Made by a program: the position numbers and the translations under genes | In this document: piece by piece, positions 9,242-18,845 of the stretch | Position numbering within the stretch: the stretch's first letter is position 1 | How the letters are laid out: each line of letters starts with the position of its first letter | Assembly (NCBI GenBank): GCA_018398765.1 | Contig: JAHBMJ010000546.1 | Span: 20,110-45,462, forward strand | Origin: Chromera velia | Taxonomy: Eukaryota; Sar; Chromeraceae | Direction of reading: 5' to 3' | DNA: 25,353 nucleotides | Notes under the pieces: model-generated | Told to the model about the DNA's origin: nothing | What the model saw: only the letters and a program-made list of their open reading frames with translations | Databases searched by the model: none

Positions 9242-11649
9242 CTACAAACGTTCTCCTCTTCGGAGACGGAGAAGATCGACCACTCGGCCACTCAGTTGGC
9301 GCTGCCTCACACTGAGGACCTCCTCCGCCCAAAGGTTCATCAGTTTGGCACTGTCTGCAGGATCACTCTGATCGGGGAGTGCGGAAGGCTTGAAAACAAG
9401 GAACAAGTCTCGGTTGGGGTTGTCAGAGGAGAATTGGGCGGGGTGCAGGAGATCGGTTAGGGGGGATGTGGTGATAGTGAAGGGGCTCCTTGTCCAGAGC
9501 AGTTTGGGAGAGCTCTGTCTGGTGCATCTGTGGGTGGAGGAAGACGAAGAGGACGAAGAGGCGGCGCTGTTGGAAGGGAGAAAGAAGAGCTAGGTGTAGA
9601 TCAACTGCTTCCCTACCGCCAGGTCATCCATGCATGCAGCCTCTGATCGAAGGACCTCCTCGAGATCGAGACGGCTTGTTGGTGGGAGGCTCCCAGCGGT
9701 GCATTCTTCTCTTCCTCTCTTCCTCCTGCAGAGGGGTTCTTGTCAGCCTGCAGGAAATTGCATGAATCTGATCAAGAAGGAGACACAATTAAGCATGCAT
9801 GGAGTCACTGTGTTGTCATGCAGTGGAAAAGCCGATCCTGAACACTTTGCCTGTACGAGATTTCCGAGTTCCGCTTCGACTGACGCATGCATGCAGGTTT
9901 TGTTACACGCATTTTTGACTCTTCATTGCACAGAAAAGAGTTGGTATGTATGAAAAGCAGGAACCCGACTGCTAATGTGACCAAGACCGAGAGGCAGTAA
10001 GAAATAAGACTTCTCCCCGGGTCACCTCCCACTCACTCGACGCTGATCCGATTCGATGTTCAAGAGATGCTCTTGGGGTTCTCTCCCTGCATGCCGGCCA
10101 AACGTACAGGAGAGAATCCGCATCCTCTCCCGAAGAAGTCTGCTCGCACAGTCTTGAGCATCGCTCCATTTGCCCTCCTTCTGCAGAAGCAACAGACACA
10201 GCGACGCGACGGGTGTTCTTTGTTCTGAAGGAAATTATTTGAGTATTGTATGCATGTCGGAGTTTTCCTTTCCTCGTCTGGTTCCCGCAGAAACCTGCAA
10301 ATCGATTTCTGTATCTATGTCTTCATCGGCAGACTTGTTGCTCCATCCACTGTGCAAACTTCAAGTTTGTGGTGAGTGATGAGGAAACCGAGTAAAAAAC
10401 AGAGCAGACGAGCAAATGGGGGGCACTTGATAGACACTCGGAAGGAACAGAAGAGCACGACAGAAAACGGATCGCCGACCCCGCGAACATCCCAGACAAC
10501 CAAGTCGGCGCCCCCTCGGGCATTCAAATTTGTCCTGGAACCAGGCCACCTCCGTCCTCCGCAACACAACGGCAAACAGAACCCCCAACGAGAAGAGGTC
10601 CGCCTCTGTCGAGTGGGGGTGAACCCTCCCAAAGAAGCTCTCCCTGCAGAGCAGTATAGAATATGCATGGGGGTATTTTCGAACTCATCGACCTCAGATC
10701 AGAGCAAGGCAAGTTTTTGCAAAAGCGAATTAAAGACGTCCTGCAGGGCAGAATGTAGGGCTGACTGTGCGGTTGCTTGTAAACGAAGGAAGTCGATGTT
10801 GGAGAAAGTATCACATCAGACATTCAGTGGGCAGAACACGGATGGATGCATGCATCAATTCATGTACAGACAGATCGACTCACTCTCCCCTGTTGAAGGC
10901 GGGGCACCGATACCCCGGAGAGCCCGGAGCGTTCCTGCCCGGCAGTGCCTTGTGTGCCCTCTCCCCCACACGCATTGTCCCCCCGAAGTCACAGAGGGCC
11001 ACCTGTGAGGGGCTCGTGACCTGAGCCCCCCCCTCCGTGAAAAGGAGCACCTGCTTGGGCGCGAGGTCCAAGTGGACGATCTGGCAGGCCGTGTGCAAAA
11101 AGAACAGGGCCGCGGCGACCCCCTGGAGCACATAGATGGTCTCTTTAGGGCTCAGGAGAGGGCCTCCGTGCCCTCTATCTGCATGCAGTCATGCGTATAC
11201 ATTAGCAACAGGTCCACAGACTGGCACATAAATTAAGGGACAGAACGGTATGAAGACACACGCTGCGTTGGAGATTCAATTTTTTTTCCGAAGAAATGAT
11301 AAATGGTAACTTACAATCTTGACACTGGAACACGGACGCGCGCATACCTTGCGGTCTGATCCACAGGCATCATTATGGTTTGATCGTACGAAGCGAGTCG
11401 CAGCAAAAGAAAAACAGAGCGAAGGAATGAGACATAAAACGACCCAGGAAGGCAGTCCAAACATTTCCCCCCCCCCCCACACACACACAAAGGTAAGTCT
11501 GACTCAGGCGCTTGAAGAGATTTCCTCCCGCACATGTAGTAGTCGAAGATGAGTCCTCGGTGACCCCCCTCGTCGACGAATCCCCGGCATTTCAAAACCT
11601 TCTCCCACCCCCTCGATCCTCTCCCCCTCTTTCCCTCGATGATGTCGTA

Positions 11650-11682
<33 letters not shown>

Positions 11683-11687
11683 AACTC
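9242..11687 (-). CDS. Protein kinase-like protein (multi-exon, N-lobe incomplete)
   Basis: The core exon 11178-10884 encodes VLQGVAAALFFLH, then the catalytic loop HLDLAPKQVLLF, then ALCDFGGT (DFG) and GSPGYRCPAF, which stands where the APE motif does. The next exon, 10643-10550, gives STEADLFSLGVLFAVVL, the helix F D-x-W/F-SLG motif. Further exons are 10180-10037, 9747-9617 and 9566-9242 (TAG stop); every junction from 11178 onward is in phase, with acceptors CAG and donors GTGAGT, GTGGCC, GTGAGT and GTAGGG. An upstream exon starting at 11687 carries RGFVDEGGHRGLIFDYYMCG, which fits the beta-4/beta-5/hinge region; its donor is unclear. I could not find the glycine loop or the beta-3 lysine, nor the start codon. 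Loop residues differ from HRDLKPEN: Arg is Leu and the metal-binding Asn is Gln. It could be an active divergent Ser/Thr-type kinase or a pseudokinase. The C-terminal extension is serine-rich and unrecognised. Confidence 0.7.
11651..11680. repeat. (TC)n microsatellite inside a predicted kinase exon
   Basis: On the minus strand it reads GAGAGA, encoding alternating Glu-Arg directly before MYDIIEGKRGRG in the predicted exon that starts at 11687. If the exon is real, repeat-length changes alter an (ER)n segment of the kinase N-lobe. Confidence 0.85.
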
Positions 11688-12315
11688 CTGCACGCCCGCT
11701 TGCTTTGGCATCTTTAAGCAACGATTTGGGCAAGAGACCGGAAAGGAGACAGAGAAGTAATCTGGGAACACTCAGGATAAGCAACACTCGAGAAAAGAAG
11801 AATGCGCCCACACTCTGATCGATGGAAGCCCGACTGGGTGACTGAGAGTGGGCATCGAGTTTCGAAATTGATGGCAGTTGAATTCGAATCATTGACAATT
11901 TTGTGCAGGGAGATGAAGAATGGTGATGGAATGGTGATGGATGAGATGAAGCTTGCATGGATGCAATGGCATGCACGCGGTCCGGCGGCCGGGATGCGGT
12001 CGGGAGATGGTCGGGAGCGTCCGCGCGGCGGAGAATTTCGGCCGATCGAAACGCGGAGCCATGCATGACCGAGCTAAACTCCATCCGTGCATGCACGGGC
12101 CGCGTCTTCGCCCGCGCGCAACCATGCATCGCGCGCAACCACAGTGCATGCATGATCATCAGACTGAGCCCATACTGCAGTGAGCCCTCACTCAGATGAA
12201 CTCATCATTTGAGCTCAGACTCCAACAACTCTCCATCACCCACGTGTTCACCCACTCATTCTCGAGCATCAGAACGCCAATAGCCGACACTGTGCAGTAC
12301 GTCACTGTCTTCACT
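11688..12315. promoter_or_regulatory. Region between divergent kinase and CAP genes
   Basis: It holds the upstream part of the kinase gene, with unidentified first exons, and the 5' flank of the CAP gene. TGCATGCA occurs at 12088-12095 and 12145-12152, with several related GCATGC/ATGCAT sites near 11955-12160. In apicomplexans such palindromes are ApiAP2-type promoter elements. Their clustering immediately upstream of the CAP start fits a shared promoter, but this is inference. Confidence 0.4.
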
Positions 12316-13701
12316 ATGCTTTCCTCTTCCAGGCTTCTGCTGCTTGTGAGTGCCATCTTCGTCTGGCCGTCTCCTGCAACTTCTCAAGAGGTCTTTTTCG
12401 AGAAAAAGGAGAGGAACCTCCAGCAGCAGTGTGTAGACAGCAATGCGTCGTGCAGATGGTGGGCCTCGCAGGGAGAGTGTGATCTTAACCCGGGCTATAT
12501 GCGCTCAAACTGCGCGCTCTCCTGCAATACGTGCACTCCTGTACTGAGAGCCGACCTCGACCCATTGCCCCCCGTCTCCAACAGAGATGACCTTCCTGTG
12601 CTGAGAGCCGACCCCGACCCATTGCCCCCCGTCTCCAACAGAGATGACCCTCCTGTACTGAGAGCCGACCCCGACCCGTTCCCCCCTGTTTCCGACGGAG
12701 CCGCCACTGTCCCAACTCCCGAGCAGTGGCTCTCCGCAGCGAACGCCAAGCGGCGGTGTCACGGCGGCCAGAGTGCCGAGCTAGTATGGGACGCGGGTCT
12801 TGCGCGTTCTCTGGAGAGGCACCTGTCATCCGTCGTGGAGTCAGGCCGGTGCACGAACGTCCACGACAACCAGGTGGGTCAGAAAGGAGACGGAGACGGT
12901 CTGCATGTAGACTAGACAGGCAGATAGACAGACAGCAGTACGTTGCACAGAATCAGGGAGTGTGTTTGCGTATGCGCATGTGCATGTGTACGAAGGAGAA
13001 AAGAGGTACTTTCGAGCAGTGAGAGTCGATGGGTGAATGACACTGCACAGGCCTTAGCAGCGAAACACAAACACAAGCACTGAGGAGTCAGAAAAGCCGG
13101 GTGGGGGGGAAGGAAGACAAAGAGCTAGACGGAAAGTGAGGGAGTGAAGACAAGGATGTACACGCAGACTCTGCTCTACTTTTTTGTGGACGCGAAAGAC
13201 ATTCTGTAGCACTCTTCTACTACTCTGACTGCACGCATTTGTTCCTTGATCTTTTTTCCTTTTTCGTCTTGCGTCATTTGAATGAAAGTGCAGATCTTCC
13301 CCGAAATTCTGTACTCACACGCTGGAGGTGACGTGTCGACCCTAGCCGACACTGCAGTCAACTGGTGGTATGGAGAGATCCGCAACTATGACTTCACGAT
13401 GCCGGGGGTAAATGATTTCACGAGTAACCCCACGCCGAACACAAACGCACAAACAGGCCACTTCCGCTCTCTCGTTTGGCTCGGAATGACTCGGCTTGGA
13501 TGCGCGACAGTTGAGTGCACAGGACCGAACGGTGCCTCAGGGAGGTTCCTGACGGGGTGCAGACTTGCGGACAGACCGTATGACGCTTCGAATTTGCCCT
13601 CTTCGCTGTGTGGGGAACCGGGGGATTACTGCATAGACCCTGATGGGTCCGTCCATAGGAGGAACGTGCTTCCCAGCTCTTGCTTCCTGCTGCTGGGCTA
13701 G
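12316..13701 (+). CDS. Secreted ShKT + CAP/SCP domain protein
   Basis: Two exons, 12316-12873 and 13294-13701, give 321 residues. The junction is phase 0: CAG followed by GTGGGT, and an acceptor TGCAG after a pyrimidine tract. The start at 12316 was chosen because a signal peptide follows at once (RLLLLVSAIFVW, cleavage around residue 24). Residues 39-73 form an ShKT-type six-cysteine domain (C39, C46, C55, C66, C70, C73). Residues 76-130 are three 19-residue Pro/Asp-rich repeats. Residues 133-290 are a CAP domain: CHGG..ELVWDAGLA, then NWWYGEIRNYDF, then the signature GHFRSLVWLGMTRLGC (241-256), followed by a cysteine-rich tail ending SSCFLLLG. CAP proteins are secreted, often sterol- or partner-binding; the ShKT module suggests extracellular protein contacts. 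The usual GEN motif is replaced by PEILY. The stop is TAG. Confidence 0.88.
12541..12711 (+). repeat. 57-bp coding tandem repeat in the CAP gene
   Basis: Three copies start at 12541, 12598 and 12655, each encoding VLRAD-DP-PPVS followed in the first two by NRDD. The period is a multiple of 3, so the frame is kept. The first two copies are nearly identical and the third diverges at its end. They form the linker between the ShKT and CAP domains. Confidence 0.93.
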
Positions 13702-14512
13702 CTAGAATGGTTCTTGTTATTCTCAGGCTCTCTGCCTTCTGACGGAAAGGAATGGTATCATTCTTTCTGTTTCCCTTCAAGGAATGTCGAGAGGAATTCT
13801 GTGGGGGAAAAGAGAGAATTGAGGAAAGGTGAAGGAATGTTCTGGAGAGGACCCTCCCTGATTTTCTTTGGCCAAGTCTGCTGCGTGCCCCTTCGAGCAC
13901 GACTAACTCTGTGCTGCTGCATGGCTTTGCTCGAGGTCTGCTGGTGTGGTCGTCGTCTGTGTGTGTACGGATCCAGGCAGGCAGGCAGGCAGGCAGACAG
14001 GGACCGTCGGGGTCCCCCCCCACCTTGGCTGTCTGGAGGGAGCGCTCGGCATTCATTCAGTGTGCAGAGTGAGAATAGGAATGAGAGAGAGAGAGAGAGA
14101 GCCTGAGTGAGACATTGGAAATCAATGTGAGGGATCCGATTGGATGGGAGATCGAGTGAATGAAATTTATTCGGAAAAAAGAGATTTCGGGTCTTATTTT
14201 TGCTTCCTTCCTGCTCTTTCTATCTGCCCTTTTTTTAACTGCACAGCGAGTGATAGAATGTCTGAGTCTGCATTGGTTTTGCTCTCTGCTGGTCGACGTA
14301 CTATATTATGAGTCTGTGCCCAACAGTGGATGGACACAGGCAGGCAAAAAACAAAAGAAAGGAAAAGAAAAGAAAAGAGAGAAAGAGAACAGAGCCTCGC
14401 TGTGAATTCGTGAGAAGCATTCATTGTCGTCAGGCCGATCCTTTATGCATATTGTGACAGAAGCTGCTGAACGGGTTCGCAGCGTCCCACAACCGTCTCT
14501 CTCACTAAAGGG

Positions 14513-14554
<42 letters not shown>

Positions 14555-15103
14555 GGGGCCCCACCCCCCCTCTCTCTCTCTCTCTTGTCGTATGTGCATG
14601 TGCATGCTCCTGGCAAAGGGACTTGCTGGAAAGCACCGTGCGTGTTCATATGAGCAGGAAGGAGACAAATACAGGAAGGAGGTATCTTTGAATGTGTACA
14701 GGTAACAGGTTTGATGTGAAACCTAGCGCACAGAAAGAAGGAAGCCCTTGAAGGAAATGCAATGGATGGATCCCAAGTCCATACAGAAAGGAAGGAAGGG
14801 AGGAAGGAAGAAAGGCAGACACGGAAACACAGTGACACACCACAGGCATCTTTCAAGTTTGGCCCAGCCTCTCCGAACGCAAACAGTCCCAAACAGCTGA
14901 AATGCGTGCAGCAGGCCGGGACTTCCCAGAGCAAGCAGACCCACCTTTTCCTTCCATTTTCACTCACTCTCGACTCGTGCAGGCACAGACAGTCTGAGGC
15001 CTCTTGCTGGGCGACGAGAGAGAGAGAAAGCGAGAAGAATGTTCAATTTCTTTTTTGTTCGTGAAGGAGATTCAATGCTGGTGGGTGAAGGAATTGATTG
15101 ACT

Positions 15104-15134
<31 letters not shown>

Positions 15135-15683
15135 AGCTGAATATTCAGAAGAAGATCCTGACTTTCCTTGAATTGTTCTCGTTTGCAGCACACTCCCCGT
15201 CTTGTTATTGACTGTGTACTGGTTTTTCTCGATATGTGCTGGTGTGGTCAAGAAGGGGAAAAAACTGAAGAGGACCCTGACTTTCCTTGAGTTGTTTCTA
15301 TCTGCTGTGTGCCGGCCCCCTTCGTTCAACTGTATACGAATGAATACATTGTGCATGGGATTGATTCTGTACTGATTTTGCTCGATGTCTGCTGGTGTGG
15401 TCGATACAGAAGAGAAGAGAAGTGGGCATCCACGTACAGCTAGAGGGAGGGAGAACAGACCGGTCGATTGAGCATCGATCAAGGTGACCAAGTAAGAAGC
15501 ATTAATTGTCGTGCATCATGCCGATCCTGCATCCATGCATGCATATTGTGAAAGCTGCATCGATCCCAGAACTGTTGTTTTCCTTTTTGGCACAGGTGCG
15601 TGTCCCCACCAATGCATATGCTTGGTTGCATGGTTGGTAAAGGGGGCTCGCTGGGAACTTAGCCCCTTGTTCATGAGGGGAGG
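13702..15683. other. Non-coding region built of diverged local duplications
   Basis: No supported gene. A segment ending in CTGCTGGTGTGGTCG-like sequence occurs at about 13848-13952, 15146-15250 and 15264-15403. A second block, starting GAAGCATT-ATTGTCGT and ending in GAATGTGTACA, occurs at about 14413-14700 and 15497-15745. Microsatellites are (GGCA)n at 13977-13996, (GA)n at 14087-14100, (TC)n at 14515-14550 and (GA)n at 15108-15133. All open frames here are repeat-derived or short. Confidence 0.6.
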
Positions 15684-16396
15684 AATCTTTGATCAAGGCC
15701 CGATTCAAGGATTCAATAGAAAAGGCTGGCTTCGAATGTGTACACTGTCAGGTTGGAAAACGGACAGAGACTTTTGAAGAAAAAGAGGAGGATTCAAAGT
15801 CCATGAACGAAGCCAGCAGCCGAATTGGGGGCCCGTGTGACCGAAGGGACTTGTGTGTGTGATCAAAGAAACTTGTGTGTGTGATCCAAGAAACTTGTGT
15901 GTGTGATCAAAGGAACTTGTGTGTCTGACCGAAGGAACTTATGTGTGTCCCGGAAGGACAGGATACCATGCAGAGGTGAAAGCACCTGGCAACCAAGTGA
16001 TTCATTTCAATTGCCGGCGGCTTTCTGTTTTTTTCTGGTTTTTTAACAGCATTCAACATGAATGTAACGTGAATTATCATTGCCAAACAGATATATATCT
16101 GACAGGCCAAATCCCTGCAACAGCGCCTATATATACCCTAATGAATTGGGAGTTGAATTGGGCGTCGAATTGGTAGTACTACCAATTTTTTACCGCCAGT
16201 AACTCCCAATTTTGAAAAATTGGTACCTAGTCTAGTGAAAGAAGTACATGGAGTTTGAAGCTAAAATTTTGTGTACGGGCTAGACAGGGGTTCACTAGTC
16301 TCTAGCTGCAGTCATTAAACTCTAATTCATTACTAGGAACAAATTCTATAAACACTTAGAGTCACCTAAAAATTAAGTGATAAGTGGTAAGTGATT
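15684..16396 (+). repeat. 713-bp tandem duplication, copy 1
   Basis: It begins AATCTTTGATCAAGGCCCG and ends GTAAGTGATT. The next copy follows without a gap at 16397. It contains a short array of about 23-bp units (CTTGTGTGTGTGATCAAAG type, 15850-15945) and arm M1 of the TA-flanked inverted repeat (from 16141). Copy 1 also continues, on its left, the older duplicated block, so it is likely the parent. Confidence 0.95.
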
Positions 16397-17110
16397 AATC
16401 TTTGATCAAGGCCCGATTCAAGGATTCAATAGAAAAGGCTGGCTTCGAATGTATACACTGTCAGGTTGGAAAACGGACAGAGACTTTTGAAGAAAAAGAG
16501 GAGGATTCAAAGTCCATGAACGAAGCCAGCAGCCGAATTGGGGGCCCGTGTGACCGAAGGGACTTGTGTGTGTGATCAAAGAAACTTGTGTGTGTGATCC
16601 AAGAAACTTGTGTATGTAATCAAAGGAACTTGTGTGTCTGACCGAAGGAACTTATGTGTGTCCCGGAAGGACAGGATACCATACAGAGGTGAAAGCACCT
16701 GGCAACCAAGTGATTCATTTCAATTGCCGGCGGCTTTCTGTTTTTTTTCTAGTTTTTTAACAGCATTCAATATGAATGTAACGTGAATTATCATTGCCAA
16801 ACAGATATATATCTGACAGGCCAAATCCCTGCAACAGCGCCTATATATGCCCTAATGAATTGGGAGTTGAATTGGGCGTCGAATTGGTAGTACTACCAAT
16901 TTTTTACCGCCAGTAACTCCCAAATTTAAAAAATTGGTACCTAGTCTAGTGAAAGAAGCACATGGAGTTTAAAGCTAAAATTTTGTGTATGGGCTAGACA
17001 GGGGCTCACTAGTCTCTAGCTGCAGTCATTAGACTCTAATTCATTACTAGAAACAAATTCTATAAACACTTAGAGTCACCTAAAAATTAAGTGATAAGTG
17101 GTAAGTGATT
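16397..17110 (+). repeat. 713-bp tandem duplication, copy 2
   Basis: It is collinear with 15684-16396, with scattered substitutions and single-base length changes (for example one extra T in the T-run near 16741). It directly abuts the 3' end of the LINE at 17111. It includes arm M2, which pairs in inverted orientation with the arm at 24241-24525. Confidence 0.95.
16855..17089 (+). repeat. Left inverted arm (M2) of fold-back/TIR element
   Basis: It starts ATGAATTGGGAGTTGAATTG after TA (16853-16854). It matches the reverse complement of 24241-24525 over about 235 bp, including the 3' block through CTAAAAATT. It holds the perfect 20-bp palindrome AATTGGTAGTACTACCAATT at 16882-16901 and recurring AATTGGGAGT / ACTCCCAATT and ACCAATTTTT subrepeats. 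A further copy, M1, lies at 16141-16375. Confidence 0.88.
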
Positions 17111-17154
17111 TAGTGGTGCCCTAGAGCATTGTCGCCGTTTTGTCTTATAGAGGT

Positions 17155-17234
17155 CACCCCCGCAAACCGCAGGGGGGTGTACCTCATCGCTGAGGCTCAG
17201 ACTACACCCCGTGGCCTGCCTGGTTTCCCAGGCC
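17155..17234 (-). other. Three potential stem-loops at the LINE 3' end
   Basis: Stems are CACCCC/GGGGTG (17155-17160 with 17174-17179), CCTCA/TGAGG (17182-17186 with 17191-17195) and GGCCTG/CAGGCC (17213-17218 with 17229-17234). The third overlaps the last codons of ORF2 (stop TAG at 17204-17202); the other two lie in the 3' untranslated part. Some LINEs use such 3' hairpins as the reverse-transcriptase recognition site; that role is inference here. Confidence 0.55.
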
Positions 17235-18800
17235 GCTAACAAACAACAATTTGTCTGTGCTTTGCATACTTTGGTCTATGGGCTGCTTAGAAGGGACTGC
17301 TCCAAAAATTGATCCAATGACACAGGACGAAAGGACACTTTGGCTTTGTGCACGCCCTCTCTCTATTCTTCTCTCAGCGATTTCTCCTTCTCCCTCCCTC
17401 AGCTGTCTTCCTGCTTCCATTGCTTCCAAGATGGTCTTGTATTCTTCTTTTCTTCTTTCCGTTCCTCTCTTTCTTTTTGTGATCACTCCGTGTCTCTGTG
17501 CCAGCACTGTTTCATCTAACGAGCTTCCAGGTACGTACCTTCCAGTGCTTTCCTTGAACACTCTTCTTCTGAACGCCGCCCTCTCCAGAAACTCATCCAC
17601 CGCACTATGCCCTTCATTCATCAAGAATTTGAACAGAGCCTCAGTATGCAGTCTTCCTCTTTGTCCTTCTCTTTTCTCTCTGCAAACTTCTCTTGCTCTC
17701 TTTTCTCTTCCCTCGTTCCAGTCTGCTCCTAATGTTCTATACATGTGCGCTCTTTTTCTATCATAAATCGGACACTCAGTCAGCATATGGATCTCATCCT
17801 CCAACACCTCTGTTTCTATCCATCCTTTGCAATAAGGGTAGAGTCTCTCCTCCAACGGCACTCTCTGCCCTCCTCTTTCTAGCACTTTTCCCTTTGTTCC
17901 CGCTAATGTCCTGTCTTCTACTCTGCAGGCTGCTCTCCTTCTGTGTTCTCCTCTTGGTGCCACCCTTCTATAAAAAAAGGGCACCCGTCTCAGTTTTTCT
18001 TTCTCTATTTTCATTCCCTCTCTTGGTCTTTTTTCTGACGCCTTTTCAAACAAAATGAGTTGCAATCTGTTTCCGTTTGCTTTTGTTCGGTGTATGTGTG
18101 CTATATGGACTTTTCTTCCTTTTTCTCTCTCTCTTCTATCTCTCTCTCTCACTCCTCTCTCAATTCTCCACCTGAAAATTTCTTTCTTCCTCTCTTTTAT
18201 TTCTTTATCTGTCTTGCTTACAATCCATCTTTCTATCCTATCTACTCTTTCATTCACTGCGTGTGTCCCTATCTCTCCTGGCTGGCCTGCGAGCTTCTCT
18301 TTTGAAAAAGGATGAAGGCCTCTCTCTGTGAATAGTGTCTGTGTGCATTTCTTCAAGTGCAGAAAGAAGTGAAAAGGATGCAACTCTGTTCTTCTTCCCC
18401 TCTTCAGTTCATCCTCCACTCCTCCTCTCAAGCAATGAATAACAGCCTGCCCAATCGCCTCCTTCCTCTTTTCTTTTAGTGCCTTTCTTGCCCATCTGAT
18501 CGTCCTCTCTGCCACTTCAATGTCAATTGGAAACATCCCCCCCTCCATCAATATAGTGTTTGCGCTTTCTGTCTTCCTTAGCCCCAAGACCCACCTCACA
18601 AAGCATCTTTGTTTTTCGTCGAATTCTGCACAGGCCCTGTCTGTGCATGGGTGTATCTCGCATCCATACATCCACACTGCACGCACCGTCTGTTTAAACA
18701 AATGAAAACATTCTGCCGGCGGCACGGCTGGCTCTCTGGCTAACTTTCCTATCAATCCTTGCATGCATCTCTCTGCTCTCACTGCTCTGTCTGCTATCAT
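17202..18800 (-). pseudogene. LINE ORF2 C-terminal domain after an in-frame stop
   Basis: This frame is the direct continuation of the reverse transcriptase frame beyond a single TAG at 18848-18846. It includes the thumb/connection-like part (LFKQTVRAVWMYGCE, then FVRWVLGLRKTES), long basic helices, and the knuckle-like segment YPYC...VLEDEIHMLTECP at about residues 318-345. In the family fragment at 4128-4545 the same segment reads CPFC, so this copy has lost the first cysteine by a TGC to TAC change. Downstream are FKFLMNEGH and AFRRRVFKES. The listed start is only the first Met after the stop; the natural protein would be fused to the reverse transcriptase. Confidence 0.85.
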
Positions 18801-18845
18801 TACATCGAAGTCGCAGTTTAAGGGAAGAACCAGACCTAAAAATAG

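Noticed and set aside
8840..9460. 206-codon plus-strand frame
   Set aside because: No domain. Its 3' half is antisense to a kinase exon chain with good splice sites and matching phases. Not fully excluded.
11491..11497. AAGGTAAGT on plus, a textbook donor
   Set aside because: It lies antisense within the kinase gene, next to a C-run/CA repeat, and no coding frame leads into it.
11311..12159. 282-codon minus-strand frame as one exon
   Set aside because: Only its central part (about 11687-11500) is kinase-like and has an acceptor at 11688. The rest includes repeat-derived and promoter-like sequence and lacks protein-like conservation cues.
15846..15950. CRISPR-like spaced repeats
   Set aside because: Units are contiguous with no spacers, and the genome is clearly eukaryotic.
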